64,000 bases of DNA from Cyclina sinensis (GCA_012932295.1 JAAONU010000001.1:18972120-19036119), one strand, 5' to 3'; positions 1-14,700 are shown, numbered from the stretch's first letter. Program-made: numbers and translations. The notes: generated by a model from the sequence alone, not told the origin.

Positions 1-837
1 CAGATTTTACCTATATCAAAGCTGTCTAGAAGTAATGTATTTTTGCATGTTTAAACTATGCACACTGCAAACACATCTTGCAGCACACACCAGGTTTGCC
101 TGGCACCTGCAAGGTAAAGTAAAGTTTCTCACATGATGCATTAAAATACAGGTCCATATAAAGCTTCACATATGTGTCTTCTTGTATATACATTTTAATA
201 CTCATGATTAAAGTTACTTTTAGCCAAATTTTCGTTACTTACATCTTGAATATTGTTTCAGAGTGTCAGCATGATCTGTCTTAGTATCAGATCTATTTTC
301 AACCTTTAAAGTGCAATTTGACTATCTTAGAGCACAGAATACTTTATCTGTCACAGTGTTTAGTACAGCCATATGTGAATTGCATTAAGAAGAAATTTTC
401 ATTGAAATCACCATTGTATTTGCATAACTCCAAGTTTTGGTCAGGTTCTGTGAAAAAAATAAAATTAAGAAATGTATGTTTTCATTGATAAAAATTTAAA
501 TCGCCGTTGTCATTGCATCATTAAAAGATTGTGAATGTTATGCTGTGTGAGAGATATTTAGTCTAATATGCTCATTGCTCACTAAAACGTAAGTGCAAGG
601 TGCAAAATCAATTACTTCAGGTTTCTGTATTGCTAGATTGTCTACCATTATGCCATTGAGAAAAGACTCTGAGAAAAAGTGTCATATATTAGCAAAGATA
701 ATGACTTTTGCATAACTCTTGTAGGAACTATGACCCTTAGTTCAAGTTGTTTAGTTTAGTTTAAAGTATCACTAAAATACTGAATGGGAATTTCAAGTTT
801 GGATAATGATAGAGTATAAAATCAGTAAAAGAGCAAG
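1..837. other. gene-free AT-rich sequence
   Basis: No coding potential, RNA gene or recognisable repeat is visible. It lies upstream of the tandem repeat field that begins near 838. Confidence 0.5.
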
Positions 838-2575
838 TGCTCATGGTGAGCTATTGTGATCACTCACCATCCGGTGTCTGTCTGTCCATCTGTACATAGT
901 AATAGATACTTAGGTGGCTATGGGAACAATAGGTAACTGTTAATTTTCTTTGATGCTTTTCATTCTGTAAGCTCTATATTGGCTATAAATGCTCTTACGT
1001 GGCTAAAAGAACAATGGGGAGAACAATAGACTAGACACTAAAGTAGCAGTTTGTTAGGATGTCTGTTCGTCTGTTTGTCTAGCATCTGTTCAAATCTTCT
1101 TGTGAAAAACTGATTTTGATGAAACCTCACAGGAATGTTCCTGTGATGGTTCTCATTCATATTTGTTCAAAGAATTCCATTCCATGCAGAACTCTGGTTG
1201 CCAAGGCAACCAGTGGCCGGTTGCTCAAAATTTTAACAGTCTGTTAAAGTAATGGTCGGTTAAATTTTGACCAAAAATAACTTAATTTTTTTTCAAATAT
1301 CTTGTTCAAATTTCTTTTTTATGTAAAAAAGTCTTTTTGCATGGAGATACTTTCTTGAAATAGTGAGTCACTTTCTTAGAAAACTGACTAAAAATTTAAC
1401 CAACTGTTAGTTTAACAGGCTGTTAAAGTTAAAAAAAAATTTAGCAACCGGCCACAGTAGGAAAATCTTTAAAAATCTTCTTTTCAAAAACCACAAAGTC
1501 AAAAGCTTAGATATTTGGTTTGTGGCATTATCTAGATAAACTTTACCAAGTTTGTTCAAATCATGGCCCCATAGTCAGTATCGGCCCCACCATGGGGGAT
1601 CACTTGATTTAACATATACTTATATAGGAAAAACTTAAAATAACTTCTTGTCTGAAATTGCAAAGTCTAGAGTTCAGATATGTGGTGTGTAGCATTGTCT
1701 AGTGAAGCTCTACCAATTTTATTCAAATCATAATCCCAGGATCAATATACTGGCCCCACACTGGATGTAACTTAATTTTACATGGACACTGTAGAGGGGA
1801 AACTTAAAAAATCTTCTTGTCAGACACAACAAGGCCTGCAGTTTTGATAATTGGTAAAAAACATTGTCATGTAGACCTCTACCAAGTTTGTTCAAATTAT
1901 AGCCTTAGGGCCAAAATTAGTTCCATCCCTGGGGCCACATGATTTTACATTGGCTTAATTAGGGATAACTTTCAGAATCTTCTTCTATGAAACCACAAGG
2001 CCTAGGCTTAAGATATTTGGTACGTATAATTGTCTAGTAGACCTGTACCAAGTTTCTTCAAATCATGACTTTAGGATCTAAATTGGCCTGGCCACAGCTG
2101 CAACAAGAGTTTACATTGGCTTATATACATGTAGGGAAAACTTCTTCTTGTCTGAAACTGCTATGCCTTGGGATTTGGAATTTGGTATACAGGTTCACCT
2201 CCAGCTCCTCTACAAAGTTTGTTCAAATTATGCCCCTGGGTCCCTTGATTTAGTAAAGGCTTACGTAGGAAAAACTTTGAAAATCTTCTTCTATGAAACC
2301 ACAAAGCATAGGGCTTAGATATTTTGCATGAAGCACCCTCTAGAGGTCCTGTATCAAGTTTGTTCAAATTATGCACCTGGATTCAAAATTTTCCCCACAA
2401 CAGGAGTCACATAATTTTTGTAAAGAATTGCATAGGAAAAATAATTTAAAACTCTTCAAGTCAGATACCGCAAGGCCTTATTTGATATGTACCATGGCCT
2501 AGTAAATCTCTGCCAAGTTCATTAAAATCTTGGCCCTGGGGTCAAGATTGGCCCTGCCCATGGGGTCACCAAGAC
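838..2575 (+). repeat. about 165-bp tandem repeat field, bivalve type
   Basis: The head (838-1100) carries diverged GTCTGTCTGTCC-like words. From about 1,480 a module recurs roughly every 165 bp: 'aaaatcttcttgtctgaaa', then 'caaggcctaggcttagata', then 'ccaagtttgttcaaatcatg', then a 'ggccccaggggtcac' segment. The 'atcttctt' words fall near 1477, 1645, 1811, 1978, 2143, 2284 and 2450, giving about seven copies with many substitutions. From memory this module is widespread in bivalve genomes. The short open frames inside it have no coding character. Confidence 0.75.
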
Positions 2576-2579
2576 TAAA

Positions 2580-3415
2580 AATAGACTTTTCAGCTTTTGA
2601 TCATAGAGTATTTATTTATTGTTTGATATAGATATTTTAGATATAGACACCTTGCATGAATGTCTGCCATTCACTCAATCGGGGCATTTGCAAGGTCATT
2701 GAAGCTAAATATAGATTTTTGTTCTTTTCCTCATAGAGTCTTCATTTATTGAACGATATCGTAAATATTTGGTATGAAGGTAACTTGCAAGGACTCCTGC
2801 CCTTTTTTTTGGGTTGGAGGACATTGCAGTCAGTGTCAAGGTCATTGAGGCTAAAAATAGATTTTTTTTCTACTTTTGGTAATAGAGCCATCATTTATTG
2901 ACTGATATGAGAGATATTTGATATATAGACACCTTTCATAAACGTCTTCCATTAACTGGGGTCATGGTCACCAAGGCTAGAAATATATTTTTCTTCTTTA
3001 CCTGTTAGAGCCTTCATTTATTGACAAATATCATAGATATTTGTTTTGTAGGTTCCTTACCTGTACATTAACCCTTTGATGGGTTTTGAGGTCACTGGGT
3101 CAAGGTCAAAATCACTGATGCTAATAATAGAATTTTCTACTTACTGTCATAGAGCCTTTATTTATTGACTGATATTAATTTTAAATGTTTGTTAAAAGGA
3201 ACTTTAATGAGCCTCTACCATTCATTCTGGTCAAGGTTAAGATCTCAAAGGCTGAAAACACATTTTTCTTATTTTCTTATGGCGCCTTCATTTATTGACC
3301 AATATCATAGATATTTCTTATGTATCTACTACTGGGTGGGGTTTGAGGTCACTTAGGTCAAGGTCAAGGTCACAGATGTTAAAGACAATTTTTTTTACCT
3401 AATGCCATAGTGTTA
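2580..3415 (+). repeat. about 135-bp tandem repeat field adjoining the 165-bp field
   Basis: A second module, 'tagagccttcatttattga' followed by 'gatatcatagatatttg' and a 'ggtcaaggtcaaggtcac' segment, starts near 2603, 2733, 2882, 3004, 3148 and 3279, six diverged copies about 135 bp apart. It follows the preceding field directly and is probably the second half of one composite element. No coding content. Confidence 0.7.
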
Positions 3416-3420
3416 AATTC

Positions 3421-5044
3421 CTATTAGATTCAGTTTCAACAAATAGTTCACAAAGCATTTATAAACAATAGATCTCCTATCTTTTTCTGTGTCATAGATT
3501 CCAGAGGTATGGCGGCCAAAAGAGGCATATTTTGTCATATCTGCTTGACACTGATTTCACAGTTTTGATAATCTTACAAACCAATGACCTGATTTCAAAA
3601 TAAACTTACACAACTTTGATTTTAATATGAAACTTTAGCAGTGGGACTCAGGTAAGGGATTTTAGGGCCATCATATCCCGCTTGTTGTTTTTTATCATGG
3701 TTTATTTCATTTTCTAAAAAGAAATACAGCACTTCCTTTGTCAAGTGCAGTACTGAAAAATATAGAGAACTATTTTTTCTGAGAGTAAATAGAAATGCTT
3801 GATGGCATTGAAATTCTAAAGGCTTTAGCAATAAGGGTGGTGTCTTTTATACAAACGGATCATACTTCATGGGGGTTCATGTTGACTGTTCGTTCTTGAG
3901 TTTTCAGTCCTTTGTTAGAAAATATTCATATATAACTCAATGAAACATTTTGTGGTAAACTAATTAGACAGTTTTATCTGATTGAAATTAAACTTGGTAC
4001 ACACTGTTACATAAAGAGTATGTGTGAGATGCATAATAATGTTTTTTTCTGGAGTTATCTGTCCCCGAATATAAAAAAAATCATATAGTACTGGAAGAGT
4101 GTTGATTATAAAAGCAGCGATTAAATCAGTTACAGTAATTGAATTTTATAACTGCCTGAATAGTGTTGATTTATGAAAGCTGTGATTAAATCAGTTACTG
4201 TAATTAGAGGGAAGAACATACTGTTGTTTGGTGAGATTTTATAGGTTTTTAAGTTCATATTTGCATGATACAGATAATTGTGTTCTCTTTTTGCCTAATA
4301 AATATATGGAAACCATTGCTTACGGAAGCATGAACGCATATCAGCAACTCATGTTTCACATAACAGCATTCTATTTCCAAGTGAATACATTTTGTAAATT
4401 AACCGAGTCACCAGTAATGCCCACAGACTCAGCAGTTTTGTAAAGAAAATTCTCAAGGAAAGTTTCATATTGTAAAACAGTTATAATTATATATAAATCA
4501 ACATCTAGAAAGTATATTAAAGGTTTTCAATGTGCAAAATGTTTTGAAAACATGCCACCTGAGGAAGAATTTAATAAAAAAGAACTATTTTTAAGTAAAT
4601 ACTGTCTTTTTTAATAGATACACATAATAGATCAGTGTTTTTGTCTTGGCATTCAGTCAGTGTGAAGAATTCTGTCAACCAGTAATTATCAAAAGAAAGG
4701 GCATAATGGTGTATTGTAGTACTAAAAGTTTTTTGATAATTCTGTTAAAGTCTGACCAGTCCCACCATGAAACCCCAATTTTGACGCAACCTGAATAATT
4801 CTGATAGCTTTTTGTAAAACAAATACAGTATGTACAGTTGTTTAATGTAGAAAATATAACCCTCCTGATTTTCAAGCATTTCTGTTAAAGTTTTGTTATA
4901 TTGCTGACTTAATTTTTCTCTCTGTGAGAAAATCACATTATCACATTGATGTCAATTCGGCCTTGACTTTTCAATTTTTTAGTTTTATTTCTTGAAAAGC
5001 TTATGTGATTTCCAAGAAAATGCAAGAGGCTTTAATTGCAAGGT
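3421..5044. other. gene-free stretch with one local duplication
   Basis: AT-rich sequence without a recognisable gene. The only structure is a diverged direct duplication of about 43 bp (4099-4140 and 4162-4204, sharing 'gattaaatcagttac'). Confidence 0.5.
4099..4204 (+). repeat. two-copy direct repeat, 63-bp period
   Basis: Two segments starting 'gtgttgatt' and ending 'aaatcagttac(a/t)gtaatt' lie 63 bp apart with a few substitutions. Small local duplication; no function visible. Confidence 0.7.
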
Positions 5045-5055
5045 TAATTATAATT

Positions 5056-5271
5056 GTAAAGGAGGCACCATGGTCCAGGGGTAGAGCGCAGGGCTCCGGA
5101 TCCGAAGGTTGCGGGTTCGAATCCCGTCAGAGGCGAGGTTCTCTCACGATCTTCACATTCCTCCACGCTGCGCGAATACTGGTATGGAAACCAGGAAGCA
5201 GTCATCGAGCGTGATGAATCTAAGTTGTACAAACTTGTATCGCAGTTGATTTAAAATAAATGAGTCTAAAC
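5056..5271 (+). mobile_element. tRNA-derived SINE with intact pol III boxes and 11-bp target duplication
   Basis: The head (5064-5135) is tRNA-like: an A box TGGTCCAGGGG at 5071-5081 and a B box GGTTCGAATCC at 5114-5124, both perfect to consensus, and an Arg(CCG)-like anticodon loop. The acceptor stem and the outer anticodon stem do not pair, so this is a SINE head and not a functional tRNA gene. The body runs on for about 135 bp to an A-rich end. The element is flanked by perfect direct repeats TAATTATAATT (5045-5055 and 5272-5282), as expected for target-primed retroposition by LINE machinery. The clean duplication suggests a fairly recent insertion. Confidence 0.85.
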
Positions 5272-5282
5272 TAATTATAATT

Positions 5283-8108
5283 TTTCATGATGTATTTCCT
5301 TTAAGGCATGTATCTTTCTAGAATATCATGCCTCATAAATTCTAGTTTTGATACCTTATCAATCATAGTCTCATTTTATCTTTATTTTTTTACCTGAACA
5401 CATGATAATGTAATAGGGAAAGTTTGTGTCATTAACTAAAGGCCTACCAGAAGTGATAGACATCTACGGAACACAAAATTTACAGAAACTCCAGTAATTA
5501 ATGACCTCTCAGTTGAAATATTGTACACCTTCCAAATTCCATTATTGTATGCTTTAAATAAACTAATTTTATCTCTAAAAGAATTGCTGCTGTAACTGAA
5601 TTAAAGATCTTTTCTAATGTCTGCAAATGTCTACAAAATATTATTTTACCAAAACATTAGCGGTTAAAAATATCAGTTTTGGAGTGTGCAACATTTGTTT
5701 TTAACAGAGCATAAACTTCATCAAAGAGAGGTGCTATATGCCAAAATTCCAGTCCAGGGGTATCTTTTAGTTACTTTCATTTGGAGTAGTTCTATTGTCA
5801 AATGATACAGAGCAATAAATTAATGAGAGCAGGTGAAAATGTTTTAGAGCTGACATGTTATAGAATAAACAGGGCTTTAGAAGATACTGGGTCTTGTTTC
5901 AAATGATTAATGGACCATTTAACAATGAAAATCTGAAATGTATGCATCTTAAACTATATCTGTAATGAATGGTTATGGGCAAAATAAATATATTATTGTG
6001 CATTCTGATTATTTTCAGCTTTCTGAAGTTCAGTTAATTTGTGATGTTGTTATAATTTTTTAAGAGAGCTCAAAATAAAATCCACGAAGCTTTTAACCTC
6101 TCTTCAGTTCGACAAGTGAGCTATCTGATGGGTTTAATTATTCAAAGAAGCTGCAAATATTTGAGTTTTTCTAGATTTGGCATGACATTAGCATCACTAA
6201 CCTTTAATATTGACAAGAAGCAACTACAGAAAAATTGCCTTTCAGGCCACATTGTCTTATAGCTTCCTGTAATAAAGAAGCATGGCAAAGCCAGTATAAT
6301 TAAGGGCTGTTTGAAAATTGGACAGACTCCCCATCTTATCTCAGTCCTGTCCTAATTTATGCTCCTGTACTGTCTGCGATTAGGATTCAGTTGGCAAAAT
6401 AAGAATATTATGAATCTGACTGGACTTTCATTCAAGTAAAAGAAAAAAGAATATGTATATAATGTTGCTATTTGTTTTGCCTTTTTTAGACAATTTCAAC
6501 AGTTTTGGTAAAAAAAAAACCTTCTTGTGAACCACAGAAAATTATTAAAAAATATTAAAAAGACTTCTTAAAATGAAACCATATGATGAAGAACTAATAG
6601 GCAAAAATAACTGTAACAAGTTTCTTTCATTCTTTTTAGTAGTTTATAGACTATGAATATTGATCATTCTGTTTGGTCAATAAAAAATGCTTTCCTGTTA
6701 TAAAAGAAACAATCTAATTGTTTTTTGGTTTTTTTTTAACATTTTGTGTATGTTTTATTTGTAAGCACCAAAAAAAAGCACTCTTTGCTTAGGCACTGGT
6801 TAAAATATCATTTTTGGTGCTCACTCAGTGAAATATGTCTTCTTACACTGAAACAAACAGTTATCCTACAGGCATGCAGTTCACTTTACAATTGTTTAAG
6901 ATGTGGGTTTTAAAGATTTAACAGAATTGATATGCATGTCTTGTTTGATTAAAATTAAAGACTTGAATCAGTCAAAGTTAAAATAATGTTAGGGAACTTC
7001 CATTACCTAAGCCGAAATAAATACCGTCTCGATCTTCCCTTAATCTATTTATAATCCTTTATTAAACCATTGCTAAAATCAGTAATACAGAAGCTTAAAG
7101 ATTGTTTTGAAGTGTTTTTCTAAACGTTTGTCTATGCATGATTTCTTTGAGGGGAAGGTTACAGTAAATATAATTCTATAGTTGACAAACTCGTAAATGA
7201 ACACTTTCAAGGCAAATACTTCAAACTGATGCTATTCAACTTTTTTCTTACGTATATAATATTTCAGCCGAGCAAATCAGTTTAACAATTACTGCTCATT
7301 TAACCTTTTGGCTTTCATCTAACGTAATTTGTCAGTCGTGTAAAAAGTCCGGTGAAAGTCAAAAAGGATCAATCAATAGAGTCAATACAGGCTTACCGAT
7401 ATTTGAAAGTATGTAATAACTTTGTCAGTGTAACACATTGGATGAGTGAGCGGGTTTTTGATGTTAGATTGATCACAGCTAGTGTGAAGACTTGACGAAC
7501 TTATTGATTTGAAAAATTTTATCTGATTGGGCACACTTGTTGCTCAGTTTATAAATTCTAAACCTTGAAGTGTAGAAATTGGAATATTTATTAACTAATT
7601 TGCTGATTAGTGATATTTACTGTGATAAAAACTGGATATAGACTCAACACATAAATTTGTTATAAAACATTGTGGTATTTTATCTTGGAATAAATTACAC
7701 ATATTTAGAAAAATGGTATGAATGTTTTCATATTGATTTAAAGTGTTTGAAAGACAAAACAAGATTTCAAAACCCAAATATACTTTGGTATGCTTGAAAC
7801 AGAAAATAAATAATTAGAGAATAAAAAGCTTTGAAAAAACTGTAGAAGGTTGCATAGCACACTGATATGGTCTGTTTTTGACCAGGTAAATAAAAAAAAC
7901 CCACTGAATATTTGTTTGATGTTTCTTCGAATATCTTAAATTTTTCAGTGACTGCTTTTTCATTTGCAGCAGTATATATCATATGGCCCTTTAAAATAGA
8001 AGTTATTTGGGAAAAAATTGTTCAATATACATCACCATAATATTTAAGTTGGTACTAAAAAACAAGTCAAAACAGTATTTTAAACCTTTTTCATTTTTTT
8101 TATTTCAG
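5283..8108. other. gene-free stretch upstream of the F-box/WD gene
   Basis: No ORF, RNA gene or repeat family recognised. A strong 3' splice site at 8108 means at least part of this is intron in the 5' UTR of the following gene; the 5' UTR exon and promoter were not located. Confidence 0.5.
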
Positions 8109-8157
8109 GGAAACTGTAGCCGCTTGATTTATCATTGGTGCTCAGCAATAACTGAGA
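8109..8157 (+). other. 5' UTR part of the first coding exon of the F-box/WD gene
   Basis: The T-rich tract ending 'tttatttcag' at 8108 is a good acceptor. The 49 bases up to the ATG contain an in-frame TAA at 8149-8151, so the ORF cannot extend upstream within this exon. Confidence 0.6.
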
Positions 8158-8761
8158 ATGATGTTAGAAGTATGTCGTTACAGTGATGCGTCCAGCATCC
8201 CAAGTTTGGACGACATCGACGAAATCATGATGAAGCACTCGGCTCCTAATATAGAGGTGTTTGAGTTTAACCTAGGTCAAGCCCCGCTACTGAGATGTGT
8301 AAATACAGAGAAGTCTCCTACATGCACAGAATGCGAAGCATGTAAACTCTCGGTAAAGATCAGAGAGATCAAACAATGGTTTCCACGGCTTGGAGACCAT
8401 TCGAAAAAGCGTTTTATGTTAGGATTAATGCAACGGACCCATAGTGCTGAACTTCTGAAACAAGTTGTTACACTTTTACAACCTGTGCTATGTAAAGATT
8501 TTACATACTCTCGTAGTAGAACAAATCCGAGTCTACCGACTGACTGCCCGACTTTGAGTTCAGACCGAGCTCTTCCATCAAAGAAGGTAGAGAACTACAT
8601 AGCATCTTCATGGCAGTGGTATAATGAAGCTAATTACTGGAGCAAATCAAACTTTGCACTTGTTCTTCTGCAGATGTGTGATGCTCATTTATTACACACG
8701 ATTGGCGCTCAAGCTAGGACCCTGCTCATTTCTGAAGAACGGGCAGCTCAGGAATTTGGTG
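8158..8761 (+). CDS. FBXW10: FBXW10-like exon 1 (N-terminal Cys-rich region)
   Basis: Encodes residues 1-201 plus one base (donor g|gtaggt at 8762). It contains a cysteine cluster (residues ~60-70, CTECEACKL) and the segments FPRLGDHSKKRFMLGL and CKDFTYSRSR, which I recall as conserved in the N-terminal region of vertebrate FBXW10. A Trp-rich stretch (SSWQWYNEANYWSKSNF) follows. Phase 1 at the donor matches exon 2. Confidence 0.85.
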
Positions 8762-11700
8762 GTAGGTTTAAGTGATGAAACTGTCAGAATTCTAAAAATA
8801 CTGTTTAGTTTTAACTTTGATTTTGTTACAGTCACGCACTTCCCTTTGTAAGTGGAACAAGGTTTTTGTTTGTTTGTTTATCAGTCTTATTTGTCACTTT
8901 TAATGCATTTGCTTTCGGAAGAGTTTGCCTTAACAACTTGCAGCATGCCATCCATTCACAACACATTCAAAGGAAATTATTGATACCAGCTTAGAAAGTT
9001 CTGTCATATTCTTGCCAGGGTCGTTTTTGGTTTTGGTGTTCATTCCCATAAATAAGGTGAATATAGTAGTCTGAAAAACTGACACTTTGAGCTTGTAATT
9101 CTTTTCTTAAAAAGTTGCCAAGAGGTAATTCTTTACTCTGACAATAATGCACAGTAAAAAGTGCAGTGAAAATTAATTTGGGTCATGTCACAGATTTTTC
9201 TTGGGTGTTAAATGTTACATGTAAAAATTTTGTCGAGCTGATTAGTTTAGCTCTGATCAAAGTAAACAAGAAACAGAATAACTTGTCAATTTTTTAAGAT
9301 AATATAGTTGTATTTAGATTGTGATTTTAGTATCCTAAATATCTAAATTGACATGACAACCTCAACGGTCCAGTTGTCTGCCTTGGCAAAATATTCTGAA
9401 GTGTTTTATAACGCAGTGTTTACTAAAATGTATACACTGAAAGACTTTAAATCCATTACACACAGGAAAAACTCATTAAATGTTTACCTACATGGGATGA
9501 TTAAGTTTTCCACTGATTAAATTGATATAAAGAAAGGGATTAAATAAATCACCCCATAAGATGATATATATTTGTATACTTATAACAGCAAAATGCTTAA
9601 TCATAGGGCAGTTTCAAACACAGTTTGTCTGACAGTTTTATAAGTGCTTTAATTTTCAGCCCTAAGAAGGCCGGTTCTTTACAACAAACAAACTGAAAAG
9701 ATTTGTTTTTAATCCTGTATAATTATGCAGAATTGAAAAAAAATTAACCACTTTTTTTTTGAAGTGCAATATACAACAATTAATTAAAAGAAGTGAAAGC
9801 AGATTTTTGATAATTTATTATGTTCTCATGACTGTGTTCTTTGGAACAGTTTTGTTTTTGATCTGAAAGATTGGAAAAAATATTGCAATATCACTGTTAA
9901 TTTATCCTATAAAAGCATGTTGCCTGAAGCGTTTGTGATAGCAAAGCAACTAAAGTGACAGACAATAGAACACCTGATTTGAAATAAATCTTAAACGGTA
10001 TTGTGCCAGGAGGGTTACTTAACAATTCAACACATAAAAGGTGTATTCCAAAATCATGACTATAAATCATTTTTAGTTTTATTCATGCCCGTTTGAATAA
10101 TTGTTGAATTTTATAGAAATGATTGTGCATTATAATTGGTACACTGAGTAATTGGAGCAACTAAACTCTTCTTGTGTAACAGACAGTGAACAAGGTCCTT
10201 ATAAGAAAATATGACACGTGCTTAATTCTTCTATCTGTGTAATTGAAATTCGACAGACAGCTGAAACAACCATTTAAACTCAGCTTGAAAACATTGAATG
10301 ACTGAAGGCATTTTTTTTAAATGAAAAACTCCAGGTCATTTCATTCACACTTTGCAAGTTTTCAGTAATTGACCTAGTTCTGTATTCTAAAAAGATTTTG
10401 GTCTATGAAAGTTATAATAAATCGAATTCCTCTTGTCACCATTTAAGATGACAGTTTTCAGAAGGTTGAAGTCACCAGGTCAGAAACTGCTGATGTTAAA
10501 GATTCTTAAAAAAAAAAAAATACTGCTAAAAGCATTGACACAATTGATTTAATACGTTTTAATGGTACATCTGACTTTATTTTAGCAATTATGCTTTTGA
10601 GCAATAACTTACTTGATACAAATTTTCTTTTATATGGCTGGTTCTATCAGACATGATTTATACATACATTATTAACTAGATAACATGGGTAGGCATTCTT
10701 TTTCCTGCGGATGATGCATTTTTCTTTATATACAATACTTGCATGTTTTACATCAGGAGGCTGTGAACAGATTGGATATTTTTGGCATTATTTTTCGTAA
10801 AATGGTTTCACAATTTTTTTTATTTCTCCAAGTAAATCATGAAATATGTTTCTTGTATTTATTCCTGTTGTCCCTTCGTCTTTTTCACTGAGTAGGGATG
10901 ACTAAAGAAATATTGTTGGAAACAAATCATAGAAATATCTTGCATCATATTATGTTTTATTTCTCTGCATACAATAGAATTAATTAAATTGTCAGTCGTA
11001 CACAGGTTGATATTGAATTGTCCGAAATTTAGTAGTATTGTGCAAGTAACTTCAAAGGAACAGCGAAATGTTGACATTACGGCAAACAATTTGTAATGCT
11101 TGATTTTTAATGATCGTCAGAAGATTTGACAATATCTGCCCAACTCTTGGCTATATTTTATGGGAACAGATCCTTCAAAAGGAGAACGACTGAAAAGCTT
11201 CTAATCTTTGATGTATTTACTTAAATCTATGTGGTGATTATAGTTAATACCATGCAAATCCCTACATAACAGTTACACAATAGACGGATTTTGAACCATA
11301 GGTTTTTGTCTGCCATAACTTGTCATTGTATTAAATGCTAGTCTAAATTCTGTGCAAATTTTGTTTGATAAATTAGAAAAAGTTTATGATTTAATATTTT
11401 TAGTTTGGATTTTCCTTTTTGTGAACTATGGTATTGTATGTAAAAACTTAAGAGTAAAGAATTTAATAAATAGATAACCGTCTTTCATGTCAAACGAAAG
11501 CTAAGTCAAACCTTGAAATACCAGGCCTGCAATGCCTAATATAGAGTTTTAGCTTATTGTCCTGCCTGAACTTTTTCAGGAACTACCCAAAACTTTGGTA
11601 CTGTTTGTGTCTGTCTGTACAGTAGTAACGTGCAACAAACTGGTTCTGCGATAACGTTGAATAAAACTGAAGCCTTGATTTGGCAAGGGATGGTAGTCAG

Positions 11701-14700
11701 GCATCATATTGCAAAATGTTCTTGTATGGGTGTATGGTCTTTTGGTTGAATTTAGCTCTTTTAAAGCTCTCTCAGAATTTAAGGAAAATTAGCAGTTATA
11801 ATGTACCAAAGTCTAAAATTTAGAATAGATGAGACTCGCTACTTTTTAAGACCTGTTCTTTTAAAAGACCACTTTTTGAATGGACCTGCTCTTTAATGTT
11901 GACAAAATATTCTTTGTTGTGGATTAATATTTTCATCAAGATACCATGGGCTATATCCATCTGAACAACTAAATTAGTAATAGTCACTTAATGTAGAATG
12001 TTGTGCCACTTCACAGGTACAGGCTAGAAATTTCAATTATTGCTTATGTACTTTCAGTATTTGTTTTTTTATTGTTATATATACATGCCTAAAATGCTCT
12101 TTATTTACCTTCAATATCAATACATTAGCTTTGAAAATTTAAACTTATGTGCAAATAGAATCCAACTTTGAAAATCTATTAAAACTATTCAAGTGAATGT
12201 ACAGGGTCGATATATACATGCACTCTAACATTTCCAGTATTTTACAATCAGTTAATTAGATCAAGAAAGGCTTGTATCAGTTTTCAGTCATTGCCTTGTA
12301 GAATCAATTGAAGATTGTATCATCTCATCTAGGTCACATTGTAGCTGTCATTAGTTCCTTAGAGTTCCTTTCTAATGAGCTACAAAGACCTCAACGAGTC
12401 AGAGTTTCAAAAGCATGTCCTTTGTTTTTGCTGGTTTTACATTTCGTGAAAAAAATCCTATAACTTTCTACATGGTACAAAATCCTTTAAGGGTCTTGGT
12501 AAATATTTTATTAGCGAAAAGAGTTATTATAAAGGGAGGTAATTGAAATAAATAGGACATTCTATAGTTGTATTTCTTGTTGCAAAAGAAATGGTTTGGA
12601 AGTTAAGAAGTATCGTTATAATTGTCAGGTCAAATTATTTTTCAGAATCAGCCTATACAGAATGTAGTTCTATAGCATCCAGTAACTTTACATATAGAAC
12701 AGAAGAACACCCTGAACTTGACCTTCTGACCACAACCAGCCTGCAGTATGGACAGGATAATGTTAACCCCTTCACAGGTGAGCAGTTTCCAGGTTTTGAT
12801 AGTGGAGACGAGCTTGAAAATGGTGCCAGATATGAAGCTTATGAGGAAGAGTTTTATGAGGACACAGCTTCATCACTTGACCCCGCTTACATGGTTATAC
12901 CGACCTCAGCAAAGGCTTACGTTGGAGTTTCGAAACATTGTGATCTGATACGTATGTTACCCGTACACATCTCAAAGATGATACTAAGTCTTCTTGACAA
13001 GACGTCACTGATGAACGCGCTGTGTGTGAGCTCATCTTGGCGTATCCTGGTCGAAGAGGTTCATCGTGATGCCTATGTTAACCAGCAGCTCTGGGAGGAA
13101 GTCATGCTCATGCAGGTTCGTAACCATTTACTGGCATTTACTTCGTTTTACAGTCTTGCATTTAAAAATTCTAGAATGTTTATTTCAGTGTAAGTGAACT
13201 AAGCTAATGCTAGGAAAGAACTGATCTGAAAATGACAATGGGAGATTTTATATGCTTGATTATTTCAAGTATTTTTCTTGTGTCCAAAGGCATAGCATTT
13301 TGTTTCTTGAAAACTTCTACAGAAGGAAAATGCCATCAGGTACTTCTTGGCCAGCCAAGGAAACAAAGAGAATTGAAGGGTGAATGCGAAAAGTTCTAAG
13401 TTCTTTTAAATAAAAAGCAGATAGGACTTTCTCACATTTACCCCTCAAAATATAACAACACAGAATTAAGTACATTTTTAACATGTTTCTCTTAGTCATC
13501 TTAAGAATTCAGTGTTTGCATTCTTTGAACAGATTTCATAAAAACACCATTAATTTTGTGTATATCAGCTTGATAAACTGAAGTTGAGCTGTCATGATAT
13601 TTACTTATTTGTCAGTCTCACACCTTCGTTGGTTTTGGCTGCGTAATGTTTTAGTTTATTTTTGAGACGTTATCTCCTTAGAGCTTACAAAGTTCTCCAA
13701 ATTGATTTGAAAACACTTACATATTGATTACACTTATTTTGAAGTATTTTGACTACAGTAATTTTGAAAAACACAGCTGTGAATGGGTCGCATAAATACT
13801 TCTAGATCAAAAGTAAACAATCAAATCAATTTTCAATTAGTTACTTTTATTTATGGCAGTGAATAGAATAATTAAATGTTTGCAGATCACGTCAAGCCAA
13901 AAATGACATTTGTTAATGCAGTCACTCTCATCTACCACTTTCCTTTATATTCCAGTGCATTTTCATTGAATGTTTAAAAACAGAACAATTTAGGCACAAT
14001 TTAGGTAAAAAGTTGTCAACAGTAACAAGCTTGAAAAAAAAACAAAAAACATTTTACAAGCTCTGTAGTGACATGAAATCCTATACAACTGTCATGGTCT
14101 AATAAAATATGGTTTGTGTAATTATATGCTTGTCCTTCACTCACTTGTAAGCTATGCATGTAATCAGTTCCAATGTATCATGCATATCTGTTGTAAGTAA
14201 GAGTGATTAACATGAAGTCATACATGTACCATTAAGTATGGTATAAAGGGAGATAATTTCTTAGTATACAGTCCAACCTTACTTAAGCAGCCAGCAAAGG
14301 GAAACAGTAATTTTGGCTGCTTAAGCAAGGTGACCGCCTATTTAGGGGTAATGTTGGCTCGCTTTTTTAGTACTAGTAGGCATGTGGTTACTTTGAACAC
14401 AGAATCATAACACTTTTTTAATTGTTGTATCTTCATTAACTTTTTAATATGATAATTCAAGTTCAAAATACAATCCAAATAGTATCTTGCAGTCATCTAA
14501 ATTCTATTAGATATTATCATTATTATCACTGACTTTCTGACGAGCGGTCTCATCTTTACTCCAAGATTGTCAAAACATTTGTTTCTTAAGTGCTATCTTA
14601 AGTAACATACGGCTCAGTAATAGCATGTTTGAAAATTTCTTTGTTCTAAGTTTACATTTTATCTTTGAAAGTAACAAAACATTCTTAAAAGACAGAAATT

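Noticed and set aside
5064..5135. A functional tRNA-Arg gene
   Set aside because: Both pol III boxes are perfect, but the acceptor stem and outer anticodon stem do not pair, and an 11-bp target duplication encloses a longer element, so it is a SINE.
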